Positions 53,067-61,702 of a DNA stretch of 64,000 nt are shown here, piece after piece. Made by a program: the position numbers and the translations under genes. The DNA is from Methylobacterium sp. Leaf465 (GTDB taxonomy: Bacteria; Pseudomonadota; Alphaproteobacteria; Rhizobiales; Beijerinckiaceae), in assembly GCF_001424705.1 (NCBI RefSeq), contig NZ_LMRA01000003.1, positions 1 to 64,000 on the forward strand, written 5' to 3'. Below the pieces are notes generated by a model. The model ran no database searches. It was not told the DNA's origin and saw only the letters and a program-made list of their open reading frames with translations. Numbering within the stretch: the first letter of the stretch is position 1; every line of letters begins with the position of its first letter.

Positions 53067-53692
53067 GTTCCCACCCCTGCGTTGATCGGGCCGCGCGTTC
53101 CGGCAGGGCGCACGGAGTGCACCCGATGTCGATCGGTTGACGGACTGAATACGAAAACCAGAGCGTTCACATGCTCGTGAATGCTGGTCTTACCCAGATC
53201 TGTGTTTGGGTTCGTCGTTCTGTTCTTAGGATTGCTTGGTATTGATCGCGCGTCAAAGGAAGCAAACGGCTTTTTTCGGCCCGGACGGAAAAGCTCCTTC
53301 CCCGATCGCGGGCGCTGGCCGAAGGTTTGCGTCGTGGGCCCGAGCGCGAGGCGGGATTGCCCGCCCGGCCCGGGTCTGGGGCAAGCGGAGGCCTGCGGAG
53401 AGCGGAGCCGTCCGGTTTTCACCCCGGCGATGCCCTGATTCCAGGCGGCCATCGGGTGTAAAATCCAGTCGATGCGGCCGACCTGCTTGGGGCGCTATCT
53501 TTTCAGGCAGGTCGATGCTGATAAGGCGGGCATTTCCTCCAAATTGCCGAACTTGTGTGCTTGTCGAGAAAATCGATATTGCCTCGTGAAACCGGTCGTT
53601 TAAGGACGCGTTAATTGATCGATCCTACCGTCGAACCACCGTCCACTTGAAAGCCGAAGCGCGCGAGATCGGTTTACCCAGGAAGTTCACGC
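53067..53692. other. Intergenic region between sfnG and the receiver-domain gene
   Basis: 626 bases, divergent. Two stretches (53140-53290 and 53490-53640) are clearly less GC-rich than the average and likely hold promoters for the two flanking genes. Frames between them lack family motifs. Apart from the inverted repeat at 53162-53185 I see no further structure. Confidence 0.5.
53162..53185. promoter_or_regulatory. 9-bp inverted repeat upstream of sfnG
   Basis: AGCGTTCAC and GTGAATGCT are inverted repeats with one mismatch across six bases, about 96 bases before the sfnG start. The size fits a dimeric regulator. SfnR, the usual activator of sfn genes, works with sigma-54, but I find no -24/-12 promoter here. 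Confidence 0.35.
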
Positions 53693-54115
53693 ATGATGCC
53701 CGCGTTCCGCCAACCGCTCGTGGTTCTCCTTGCCGGAGACGAGTTGACCCGCTCCATCACCACGAGCTGCCTGGAGATGTCGGGCTACGCGGTGCTCGGC
53801 GCGCGCACGGCCGGCGAGGTCGAGAGCCTGCTCCTCGCCCAGACCGGCGAGCGCCGCGTCGACGTGCTGGTGACCGATGCCGACGTGCGCGACACGGTGG
53901 ACGGCCTTTCGCTCGCCGGCGTGGCCCGCTGTCTCGATCCGGCGGTGGGCGTCGTCTACACCGCCCGCTCCCTGCGCCAGCTCGACGGCGAGGCCCTGGA
54001 GCCGGGGGCCCTGCGCCTGCGCACGCCCTATCACGGGCATCAACTCGTCGCCCTGGTCGCCGAGCTCCTGGCCTCGGCCGCCGACCGGACCGATTTCGAC
54101 CGCGCCGCGGCCTGA
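53693..54115 (+). CDS. Stand-alone receiver-domain protein lacking the conserved lysine
   Basis: 140 aa. A CheY-like fold: acidic pair in VVLLAGDELTR (Asp16, Glu17), candidate phospho-acceptor Asp62 in VDVLVTDADVRDTVDGL and a Thr in VVYTARSL. The usual K-P-F/Y motif after the fifth strand reads LRTPYHGHQ, so the conserved Lys is Thr. Such divergent single receivers are frequent in Rhizobiales and may act as non-canonical sinks or sensors. The ribosome site AGGAAG precedes ATG 53693; a second ATG follows at once. No output domain. Confidence 0.78.
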   Translation: MMPAFRQPLVVLLAGDELTRSITTSCLEMSGYAVLGARTAGEVESLLLAQTGERRVDVLVTDADVRDTVDGLSLAGVARCLDPAVGVVYTARSLRQLDGEALEPGALRLRTPYHGHQLVALVAELLASAADRTDFDRAAA

Positions 54116-54295
54116 TCCGCCGGGATTCCACCGCGCCGCCCTGGGTCGGCGGCGGCGCGAATTCAGGATGCGCGGCCCGGGCCCGGCGGTGTATCAGGCG
54201 GGGCGCCGCCTCCCGGCCGGCGCCCGCCCGCAGCGTGGAAGAGCGGTGGCGGCGTTCCTGCCCGGGCGTCGGTCCCATCCGGAACGCGAGAGCCG

Positions 54296-55648
54296 ATGAT
54301 CAGCGCCTTCGACCTCTTCAAGATCGGGATCGGCCCGTCGAGCTCGCACACCGTCGGCCCGATGCTGGCCGCGCTCCGCTTCCGCGCCCGGACCGCGGGG
54401 TTGCCCGGGCTCGCCCGCATCCAGGCGGAGATCTTCGGCTCCCTGGCCTGGACGGGACGCGGGCACGGCACCGACACGGCGATCTTCCTCGGGCTCCTCG
54501 GCCACGACCCCCGATCCGTCGACCCGGACGGGGTGGCCGGCCTCGTCGCGGCCCTCGGTGCGGAGAAGCGGCTGGCCCCCGCGGGCCCGGCCTTCGACCC
54601 GGCCGCGGACCTCGCGTTCAACTTTACCGACGTGCTGCCCCTGCACACCAACGGCCTGCGCTTTCGCGCCCTCGATGCCGCCGGGGCGATCCGCGACAGC
54701 GAGATCTATTACTCGATCGGCGGCGGGTTCGTGGTGACGGAGGCGGAGGCGCAAGGGGGGGCGGGCGCGGAGGCGGATTGCCCCCTGCCCTATGCCAGTG
54801 CCGCCGGCCTCCTCGCCCTCTGTGTCGCCGAGGGCCGGACCATCGCCGAGGTGCAGTTCGCCAACGAGTGCGGCACTCGCACGCCCGATGCCGTGGAGGC
54901 CGGCCTCGACGACATCCGCGACGCGATGTTCGCCTGCATCGACCGGGGTCTGCGCCAGGACGGCGAGTTGCCCGGCGGCCTCAAGGTGCGCCGGCGGGCC
55001 AAGCGGCTGCACGAGGACCTCACCGCCGGGCGCCTGCGCAATGCGCGCGCCGCCCACGAGATCGTGGACTGGATCAGCCTCTACGCGCTGGCGGTGAACG
55101 AGGAGAACGCGGCGGGCGGACGGGTGGTGACGGCGCCCACCAACGGCGCGGCGGGGATCGTGCCGGCCGTCCTGCGCTACGCCCGGGACTTCTGCCCCGA
55201 CTGGTCGGAGGCCCGCGCCCGGGAATTCCTGCTCACGGCCGCGGCGGTGGGCGGCCTGATCAAGACCCGCGCGTCGATCTCGGGCGCCGAGGTCGGCTGC
55301 CAGGGGGAGGTCGGTTCGGCGGCCGCGATGGCAGCGGCGGGCCTCGCGGCCTTCCTCGGCGGCAGCCCGGCCCAGGTGGAGAACGCCGCCGAGATCGCGA
55401 TGGAGCACCATCTCGGCATGACCTGCGATCCCATCGGCGGGCTGGTGCAGATCCCCTGCATCGAGCGCAACGCCTTCGGGGCCAACAAGGCGGTGGTGGC
55501 CGCGTCCCTGGCCCTGCGCGGCGATGGCATTCACCGCGTCAGCCTCGACGAGGTCATCGAGACCATGCGCCAGACCGGCCACGACATGCAGGCGAAGTAC
55601 AAGGAGACCTCGCTGGGCGGCCTCGCGGTGAACGTCGCGGCCTGCTGA
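54296..55648 (+). CDS. sdaA: L-serine ammonia-lyase (iron-sulfur type)
   Basis: 450 aa. Fe-S L-serine dehydratase with the fused beta and alpha regions: [20 protein letters not shown] at the N-terminus, [19 protein letters not shown], then [60 protein letters not shown] and the C-terminal [16 protein letters not shown]. Cys residues in GCQGE, TCDPIGG and the terminal Cys fit the 4Fe-4S site. It deaminates L-serine to pyruvate and ammonia. It stands alone, with 180 bases from the receiver gene. Confidence 0.95.
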   Translation: MISAFDLFKIGIGPSSSHTVGPMLAALRFRARTAGLPGLARIQAEIFGSLAWTGRGHGTDTAIFLGLLGHDPRSVDPDGVAGLVAALGAEKRLAPAGPAFDPAADLAFNFTDVLPLHTNGLRFRALDAAGAIRDSEIYYSIGGGFVVTEAEAQGGAGAEADCPLPYASAAGLLALCVAEGRTIAEVQFANECGTRTPDAVEAGLDDIRDAMFACIDRGLRQDGELPGGLKVRRRAKRLHEDLTAGRLRNARAAHEIVDWISLYALAVNEENAAGGRVVTAPTNGAAGIVPAVLRYARDFCPDWSEARAREFLLTAAAVGGLIKTRASISGAEVGCQGEVGSAAAMAAAGLAAFLGGSPAQVENAAEIAMEHHLGMTCDPIGGLVQIPCIERNAFGANKAVVAASLALRGDGIHRVSLDEVIETMRQTGHDMQAKYKETSLGGLAVNVAAC

Positions 55649-56158
55649 GGATGGTCGCGAAAAGGAACGATTGCGTTTCCTGATCGCGGCGGAAGGGCGC
55701 TCAGACCGGCACGGTGCCTAGCTGGGACGTCGGCTGACCTGTCAGGGTCCCGTCGCGCATGCCCGCCTGCAGGCGTGAGCCTGGCCAACGTTCGCCGTTC
55801 CGGACCGGAGGCTCTGCGAAAACTATGGAACGCAGCGGTTCCGATCCGGTTGTAACGCCCGAGGGGTCTACCGGACGGCAGATGCGGCCAGCGCGTGCGG
55901 CCCGCGTCCGATCCGTCCTGCCAAGACGCGGGACCGTGACACCATGACCTTCGCATCGCCGACCATCGGAACCGCCGGGCCGGACCGCGTCCGGGCGCTC
56001 ATCCGAGGCGCTCCCCCGGCCTGAGCGCGTCGCACCCTGCCGCCTTCGGGCGCAGCCCCGCGCCCGCGTCCGCCCGATTCCATAGTCGGTGCCGCCACGC
56101 GTCCGGCGGGCTCGAACCCCGCGATTTCCCGACCCCATCCCCTGACCGGAGACCCGCC
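55649..56158. other. Intergenic region after sdaA
   Basis: 510 bases between sdaA and the phospholipase-like gene. Just after sdaA an imperfect hairpin (AGGAA/TTCCT inside CGCGA/TCGCG) may terminate it. Frames on both strands are arginine- and proline-rich shadows without motifs. No confident gene seen. Confidence 0.45.
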
Positions 56159-56533
56159 ATGCGGACCCTGACGCTCGCCCTGCTTCTCGGAGCCTTCAGC
56201 CTCGCCACGCCCCTCGCCGCCCAGGACCTGACGGGTCCCGGTCAGACGCCGCGCCCGACCCTGCTCATGCACGGGCATTATTGCGGCCCCGGCAACGACG
56301 GCATGGATGTGGCTCCGGTCGACGCGCTGGATGCCGCGTGCCGCAGGCACGATGCCTGCACGCCCGACGGAGGCCTGCCCTCCTGCGGCTGCAACCGCGC
56401 CCTCAAGCGCGATGCCGGCCGCGTGGCGGCGAGCCCGCGCGAGCCGCAGGACCTGCGCGCCGTCGCCGGTCTCGTGGCGGGCGCGACCGACCTGATGCTC
56501 TGCAGCGACGACGTCGCCGGGCTGCGGCCCTGA
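56159..56533 (+). CDS. Small secreted phospholipase A2-like protein
   Basis: 124 aa. Signal peptide MRTLTLALLLGAFSLATPLAA-Q. The mature part carries both phospholipase A2 hallmarks: a calcium loop YCGPGNDG (41-48) and, twelve residues on, DALDAACRRHDAC (55-67) with the catalytic His64-Asp65 pair. PVDALDAACRRHD strongly recalls the compact parvovirus/prokaryotic PLA2 motif. Six Cys (42, 61, 67, 76, 78 and one near the C-terminus) could form three disulfides in the periplasm or outside. It would hydrolyse the sn-2 acyl chain of phospholipids; activity is inferred from motif only. Two lytic transglycosylase genes follow nearby. Confidence 0.75.
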   Translation: MRTLTLALLLGAFSLATPLAAQDLTGPGQTPRPTLLMHGHYCGPGNDGMDVAPVDALDAACRRHDACTPDGGLPSCGCNRALKRDAGRVAASPREPQDLRAVAGLVAGATDLMLCSDDVAGLRP

Positions 56534-56578
56534 GGCCGGACGCGCTCCGCGCCGGGGCGCGGAGCGCGGACCGGGCCG

Positions 56579-57376
56579 CTAGCGGCCGTCGATGCGCTCG
56601 CCGAGCAGCGCGATGGCGCGCTGGTAGACGGAGGCGGCGTTCCAGCCCTGGATGGCGGCGAAGTTCGGCTCGCCCGGCTGGTAGCCGGCGCCCGCGCGCC
56701 AGCCATGGCCCTTGAGGAAGTTCGCGGTGGAGTTGAGGGCGTTGGCCGAGCTGTCGAGGCTGCCGCCGACGCCGTAGTTCAGGACGTTCTTGGGCAGGAA
56801 CTGGGTGTGGCCGACCTCGCCGTGGGCCGCGCCCCGGGTGCTCGCGGTCAGGACGCCGCGATCCACCAGGGTGAGGGCGGCGTAGAGCTGATCGGTGAAG
56901 TAGGCCGAGCGGCGGCAATCGTAGGCCAGCGTCGCGACCGCCGAGAGCGTGTTCACGTTGCCCTTCACCGCGCCGAAGCCCGTCTCCATGCCCCAGATCG
57001 CCAGGAGCGGACCCGGCGGCACGCCGTAGCGCTGCTCGATCGAGTCGAACAGGGCGGCGTTCTGGGCCTTGAGGGCGCGGCCGCGGGACACGATGGTGTT
57101 GCCGCCGCGCTTGGCCAGGAACTGGTCCAGCGAGAGCTTGAAGCTCTTCTGGCCGCGATCGGCCGAGATCGTCGCCGTCGAGTAGGACGTGCCCATCAGG
57201 GCGGCGAGGCTCGCGGCGCTGGCCCGGCCGCGCGCCTCCTCGGCGAATTCCCGCTTCCAGGCTTCGAAGCCGGCCGCGCTGTTGCCGCATTGCGCCGCGT
57301 TCGCCCCGCCCGTCGCACAGACGAGCGCCGCGAAGGCCGCCGCGAGCCACGGCGTCCGATACCCACGTCCGATCAT
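56579..57376 (-). CDS. Lytic murein transglycosylase (MltB-type, SLT_2)
   Basis: 265 aa from ATG 57376, where a signal peptide starts (MIGRGYRTPWLAAAFAALVC-ATGGANA). MltB-family core: SLDQFLAKRGGNTIVSRGRA, catalytic Glu131 in LLAIWGMETGFGAVKGN, LAYDCRRSAYFTDQLYAAL and VGHTQFLPKNVLNYGVGGS. It cleaves peptidoglycan glycan strands forming 1,6-anhydromuramic ends in the periplasm. No C-terminal peptidoglycan-binding domain, unlike the second enzyme at 58264. The longer upstream frame is non-coding. Confidence 0.9.
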   Translation of the reverse strand: MIGRGYRTPWLAAAFAALVCATGGANAAQCGNSAAGFEAWKREFAEEARGRASAASLAALMGTSYSTATISADRGQKSFKLSLDQFLAKRGGNTIVSRGRALKAQNAALFDSIEQRYGVPPGPLLAIWGMETGFGAVKGNVNTLSAVATLAYDCRRSAYFTDQLYAALTLVDRGVLTASTRGAAHGEVGHTQFLPKNVLNYGVGGSLDSSANALNSTANFLKGHGWRAGAGYQPGEPNFAAIQGWNAASVYQRAIALLGERIDGR

Positions 57377-57651
57377 GTCAAAACTCCCTGGCCGTGCGGC
57401 GCCGCCCCGGGGCCGCACGGATCGATGGTGACCCCTTGCGCGGAGCAAGGCGGCAAACGCGGCCGTGAGTCGAGCCACATTGCGGCAATTTTGCTTGTGA
57501 ACCAGGCCACGGACATCACTTCCCCGCGTTTGGTTACGCAGAGATGTCCGAATACAGCGCCGCGCCGTCGCGTCGACCTCGCCGCCGGGACGGTCCGGAC
57601 CCTGCAGTTCAGCCCTAGACGAACGTCGAACTGTCCCGGGCCGCATCGATC

Positions 57652-57789
57652 ATGTTCCGCATCAAGACACGCCGTCCTGGCCCGAACCGGCGCCCGCCCC
57701 TGGCGCTGGTGCTCGTTTCCTGCGCGACGGCCCTACTTCTGTGGTGGCCGATCTTGGCGCTCAGCGAGACGGCGGTCTGGTTCTGGTGA
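57652..57789 (+). CDS. Small membrane protein, 45 aa
   Basis: ATG 57652 to TGA 57789. A basic N-terminus (MFRIKTRRPGPNRRP) leads into one hydrophobic segment, LALVLVSCATALLLWWPILA, and a short tail ending TAVWFW. The charge layout fits a single-span membrane protein with the N-terminus inside. No family recognised. It converges on the small membrane protein gene at 57803, 13 bases away. Confidence 0.45.
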   Translation: MFRIKTRRPGPNRRPPLALVLVSCATALLLWWPILALSETAVWFW

Positions 57790-57802
57790 GGCCGCCGCGC
57801 CG

Positions 57803-58033
57803 TCAGGGGTCGTCGGCGCGGACGCGCAGATAGGCGCCGAGCAGGTAGCCGCTTTGCAGGGCACTGAGATGGGCGAGCAGCACGAGGCCGCCGATGCCGG
57901 AGGCGTCGCCCCGGGCGATCCAGACCACGACCGACAGGACGACCACGAGACCGGACAATCCGACGGCCGTCATGACCCGGCTGCAGAAGCCGATCGCGAT
58001 CCCGCCTACGACCAGTAGCAGCGCGATCAGCAT
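57803..58033 (-). CDS. Small membrane protein, 76 aa
   Basis: Starts MLIALLLVVGGIAIGFCSRV. It contains two or three hydrophobic segments (1-16, 22-42 and, weaker, 48-68) and ends LRVRADDP. I recognise no family. Third-position GC is high and the hydrophobic pattern is regular, which supports a real gene. It converges on the 45-aa gene and is divergent from the transglycosylase at 58264. Confidence 0.55.
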   Translation of the reverse strand: MLIALLLVVGGIAIGFCSRVMTAVGLSGLVVVLSVVVWIARGDASGIGGLVLLAHLSALQSGYLLGAYLRVRADDP

Positions 58034-58263
58034 CGGCCGCCTCGCGGGCGATCACGCCGGTTCCGGCAACGCATAACGATCCTCCCTCGCCCGATCGTGG
58101 ACGCGCAGCGCCGGCTTCGCAACGGCCGGTGGGTGCCGCGGCCAGGCCGGCGCGTCCCGATCACGCGGCGGTCCGCGGGGAGCGAGGCGTCGCCAGGGAC
58201 CGCTTCCGCCCTCCGATCGGCGACGCTAGGCTCCCGACGGAACGAGGAGAGGAGACGACCCGC

Positions 58264-59553
58264 ATGTGGTGCCGCCAGCGACGCTCCGGGGTTTTGCGCG
58301 GGCCTGCCGCCGCGATCTCTCTCATGGCCGCCCTGTTCCTGCTTCCCGAGGCGGGCCGTACCGCGTCGGCCGAGACCGCGGCCCCCGCCGCGGGTGCCGC
58401 ATCCGGGGGCGAGGCGCAACCCCGCGCCTTCGGGCTGTGCACCGGGGCGATCGCCGCCGAAGCGGAGGCGCGTGGCGTTCCCGCGCGGGTGGCGGACGGC
58501 TTGCGCGCCCTCTCCCCCGATTCCGAGGTGGCCGCCGCGCCGCAGGCCCAGGCGGAATTCGTGACGCCGATCTGGTCCTACCTCGATGCCAACCTCACCG
58601 AGGCGCGGATCGCCGAAGGCCGGCGCAAGCTGGCGGAATGGTCCGCGACCTTCGATGCCATCGAGGCCCGATACGGCGTCGACCGCTTCGTCCTGGCGGC
58701 CTTCTGGGGGGTCGAATCGACCTACGGCAGCGTGCTCGAGGATCCCGGGATCGTCCGTCCCGTCCTGCGCGCTCTGGCGACGCTGGCCTGCACCGAGACG
58801 GCGCGGGCGCCCTATTGGCGCGCGGAACTGATCGCCGCCCTGGAAATCCAGGCCCAGGACAAGGCGCCCCCCGGGCCGCTCACCGGATCCTGGGCCGGGG
58901 CCATGGGCCACACCCAGTTCATGCCGACCGTCTACCAGGCCTATGCGGTGGATTTCGACGGGGACGGCCGGCGCGACATCTGGACCTCGGTGCCGGACGC
59001 CCTCGCCTCCACGGCCAACTACCTCGTGGCGATGGGCTGGCGCTCCGGCGCGCGCTGGGGCAGCGAGGCCCGGCTGCCGGAGGGGTTCGACCTCGCCCTG
59101 GCCGACGAGACCACGGAGCGCAGCCTCGCGGATTGGCGCGACCGCGGCGTGATCCCGGTCCAGCCGCTCGCGGAGGCGGGCGGCCCGGCGACGCTGGTTC
59201 TGCCGGCGGGCGCGCGCGGGCCGGCCTTCCTGCTCCAGCCCAACTTCCGGGTCATCCTGCGCTACAACACCGCCCTCGCCTACGCGCTCAGCGTGGCGCA
59301 CCTGTCCGACCGCCTGCGCGGCGAGCCGGGCTTCATCCGGGACTGGCCGCGCGACGCGGTGATGCCCAGTACCGGCGACGTCCGGGCGCTGCAGCTGCGC
59401 CTCGCCGAGCGCGGGTTTCCGGCCGGCGGCGCCGACGGCAAGATCGGCCCCCGGACGCGGGCGGCGATCCGTGCCTACCAGGCCGCCAACGGCCTGCCCC
59501 CCGACGGTTACGCGGATGCCCCGTTGCGGGAGCGGATCCTGGCCTCCCCGTGA
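58264..59553 (+). CDS. Lytic murein transglycosylase with peptidoglycan-binding domain
   Basis: 429 aa from ATG 58264, which follows the ribosome site GAGGAGAGGAG and starts a signal peptide (AAAISLMAALFLLPEAG). SLT_2 domain about 55-345: YLDANLTEARIAEGRRKLAE, catalytic Glu151 in FVLAAFWGVESTYGSVLED, GAMGHTQFMPTVYQAYAVDF and SVPDALASTANYLVAMGWRS. C-terminal PG_binding_1 domain about 365-427: VRALQLRLAERGFPAGGADG, then KIGPRTRAAIRAYQAANGLP. Periplasmic wall remodelling. Neighbouring glycosyltransferase genes suggest an envelope region. Confidence 0.93.
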   Translation: MWCRQRRSGVLRGPAAAISLMAALFLLPEAGRTASAETAAPAAGAASGGEAQPRAFGLCTGAIAAEAEARGVPARVADGLRALSPDSEVAAAPQAQAEFVTPIWSYLDANLTEARIAEGRRKLAEWSATFDAIEARYGVDRFVLAAFWGVESTYGSVLEDPGIVRPVLRALATLACTETARAPYWRAELIAALEIQAQDKAPPGPLTGSWAGAMGHTQFMPTVYQAYAVDFDGDGRRDIWTSVPDALASTANYLVAMGWRSGARWGSEARLPEGFDLALADETTERSLADWRDRGVIPVQPLAEAGGPATLVLPAGARGPAFLLQPNFRVILRYNTALAYALSVAHLSDRLRGEPGFIRDWPRDAVMPSTGDVRALQLRLAERGFPAGGADGKIGPRTRAAIRAYQAANGLPPDGYADAPLRERILASP

Positions 59554-59654
59554 TCCGGACCGGATTTAGCGGTGGTCGCGCCGGAGGGGCCGCGATAGAG
59601 CAGCCCCGGGGAACCGAGGCCGCGCGGCGGCGAGACGGAAGGGCATGAGAGGGA

Positions 59655-60491
59655 ATGAGTCGATCCGCGGCCATGCCCGTTGCGCCCGAGCGAACGCCAC
59701 CGAGGACCATCGTCACCTACTGGGAAGGGCCGGTGACCTGGCTCGAACGGCTCAGCGCCGCCTCGATCGTCGCGGCCGGACACCCGCTCCACATCTACGC
59801 GCACGATGTCGCCGCCCTGCGCGCGCAGGGGCTGCCCGGCACGGTGATCGATGCCCGCGAGGGGATCGGCCCCAATGTCATGGCGGATCTCTACCGCAGC
59901 CGCGGGGTCCTCGCCTTCTACGCCGACTACCTGCGCCTCAGCCTGATCCGCGACGGCAAGGGCATCTGGTCGGACCTCGACTGCGTCTTCCAGCGCCCCC
60001 TCGAGACGCCCGCCGGCGCGGCCGAGTACCTGTTCGGCTGGCTCAACGCGAGCCGCCTCAACAACGCGATCCTGTCGGCCCCCCCGGAGTCCGAGCTCGT
60101 CACCCGCTACTGGGACGCGATCTCGACGGTGCCGATCCGGGCGCCCTGGGCGACCGGACACATCCGGGTCAAGCGCCGCCTCGAACTGCTGGTCGGCAAG
60201 CGCATCCCGTTCCACCCGGAGCGCCTGGCGATCGGCCCGCGCGCCCTCACCTACTTCGTGCGCAAGCTCCGCCTGGAGGGCCATGCCCGGGCGCGGGCGG
60301 TGTTCTATCCCCTCGGCGACGACGACGCCCACCTCCTGACCGAGGCGGACGACCGGGCGGCGCGCACGCTCATCGGGCCCGAGACGGTTTCGGTGCATGC
60401 CTGGCGCGGCAAGCTCTGGTCGATCGGCCGGGACGCTCCCCCGCCGCCCACCTCCTGGCTCGGCCAGCAGGCTCGGAGCCTCGGCCTCTGA
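59655..60491 (+). CDS. Glycosyltransferase with DxD motif (GT32-like)
   Basis: 278 aa. The N-terminal part reads RTIVTYWEGPVTWLERLSAA and HPLHIYAHDVAALRAQGLPG; RSRGVLAFYADYLRLSLIRD precedes the metal/nucleotide-sugar motif GIWSDLDCVFQRPLE (DLD near residue 112). This matches the sugar-binding DXD-containing glycosyltransferases used for polysaccharide or glycolipid synthesis. No membrane segment. It is followed by a GT4-type glycosyltransferase 31 bases on, so the two probably modify the same surface glycan; the rfbC gene at the left edge is too far away to link directly. Confidence 0.82.
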   Translation: MSRSAAMPVAPERTPPRTIVTYWEGPVTWLERLSAASIVAAGHPLHIYAHDVAALRAQGLPGTVIDAREGIGPNVMADLYRSRGVLAFYADYLRLSLIRDGKGIWSDLDCVFQRPLETPAGAAEYLFGWLNASRLNNAILSAPPESELVTRYWDAISTVPIRAPWATGHIRVKRRLELLVGKRIPFHPERLAIGPRALTYFVRKLRLEGHARARAVFYPLGDDDAHLLTEADDRAARTLIGPETVSVHAWRGKLWSIGRDAPPPPTSWLGQQARSLGL

Positions 60492-60522
60492 CCGGCCGGA
60501 CACGCGATCCCTGGAGATGTCG

Positions 60523-61545
60523 ATGCGTCGGGTCCTGTTCATCTGCGCGACGCCGGTGGCCTTCGGCCTCGACACGCCGCCCGCGATCGGCCTCGGCGGG
60601 ATCGAGAGCACGAACATCGCCCTGTCCCGCGCCCTGGCTCGACGGGGCTGGGCGGTGACCCTGGCCACCCGCCGGAGCGGGACGGTGGAGCGGGACGGCG
60701 TCCGCAACATCCCCCTCGGCGAGGCGGCGACCTGCGAGGCCGACGCGGTGGTCACCAGCAACGACCCCCGCCCGCTCCGCGCCCATCCGGGCCGGCGCGG
60801 CATCGTCTGGGTCCACAATCCGCTGAACGTCGAGAAGTCCGTGCGGAAGGGCTACCTCCTGCCCTTCCTCTCCCTGCGGCCGGAGGCCGTCTTCGTCGGC
60901 ACCCTCGCGGCGCGGAACATGTCGCCGCTCTATCCCTTCCGGCGCCGCCACGTCGTCCCGCACGGCGTCTCGCCCGTCTTCCTGACGCCCGAGCCGACGC
61001 GGGGCCGGAGCCGGGATTTCGTCTACGCCTCCCAGCCCCAGCGCGGCCTCGACCGGATGCTGCGGCTCTGGCGCAGCGCCGCGCCCCTGATCGCGTCGGG
61101 CGCGAAGCTCCACGTCTTCGGATCCGAACAGCCCGACTCGCCCGACGATCGCGGACCGGTGGTGTTCCACCCCCGCCGTGGGGCCGCCGCCCTGGCGGCG
61201 TTCTACGGCACTGCACGCGCCATGGTCTGCCCCGGTTCCCCCGACGAGACCTTCTGCCTCGCGGCGGCGGAGGCCCAGGCCATGGGGTTGCCGGTGGTGA
61301 CCGCCGGTATCGGCGCCCTCGCCGAGCGGGTGCAGCACGGCGTGAACGGCTGGATCGCCGGGACGGATGCGGCCTTCGCCGAGGCCGTCGTGAGCCTCGC
61401 CACCCAGGACGACCTCTGGTCGGAACTCAGCGCCGGCGCGCTCCTCCAGCGCCGGGCCCTGACCTGGGAGCGGGCGGCGATCCTGTGGGAGGCGGTCCTC
61501 CGGGGGGCGTCCCAGGAGGGGGCCCGACGCGCGCCGGCCGGGTGA
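60523..61545 (+). CDS. Group 1 (GT4) glycosyltransferase
   Basis: About 340 aa. I prefer ATG 60523 (MRRVLFICATPVAFG), six bases after GGAG; ATG 60517 is an alternative. The N-terminal fold shows GLGGIESTNIALSRALARRG, and the C-terminal nucleotide-sugar site is VCPGSPDETFCLAAAEAQAM followed by GLPVVTAGIGALAERVQHGV, with the E-x7-E-type motif (ETFCLAAAE). HNPLNVEKSVRKGYLLPFLS lies in the acceptor domain. Cytoplasmic; probably makes a surface polysaccharide with the preceding transferase. Confidence 0.88.
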   Translation: MRRVLFICATPVAFGLDTPPAIGLGGIESTNIALSRALARRGWAVTLATRRSGTVERDGVRNIPLGEAATCEADAVVTSNDPRPLRAHPGRRGIVWVHNPLNVEKSVRKGYLLPFLSLRPEAVFVGTLAARNMSPLYPFRRRHVVPHGVSPVFLTPEPTRGRSRDFVYASQPQRGLDRMLRLWRSAAPLIASGAKLHVFGSEQPDSPDDRGPVVFHPRRGAAALAAFYGTARAMVCPGSPDETFCLAAAEAQAMGLPVVTAGIGALAERVQHGVNGWIAGTDAAFAEAVVSLATQDDLWSELSAGALLQRRALTWERAAILWEAVLRGASQEGARRAPAG

Positions 61546-61626
61546 CAGATCCGGGTCGGCGACACGCCTCCGCCCTGGCGCGACTGGACGCCTCGCCGCC
61601 GGGCGCGAATACTGTGTGCAAGATCG

Positions 61627-61659
61627 GATCAGAAAGATCTGATCGGCAACAGCCGATCA
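61627..61659. promoter_or_regulatory. Overlapping palindromes upstream of the NHL protein gene
   Basis: GATCAGAAAGATCTGATC (61627-61644) is a 6-bp inverted repeat around six bases, and TGATCGGC-AACA-GCCGATCA (61640-61659) is a perfect 8-bp inverted repeat overlapping it. They end 43 bases before the next start codon. They could be an operator pair or an RNA hairpin in the 5' leader. Confidence 0.4.
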
Positions 61660-61702
61660 TCAAGAGACGGTCGCCAAGGCCGGACGACATCGGGAGGAAA
61701 GC

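Noticed and set aside
55701..56138. Minus-strand open frame of 145 codons upstream of the phospholipase-like gene
   Set aside because: Arg/Gly-rich, no ribosome site, no motif and no codon bias like neighbours.
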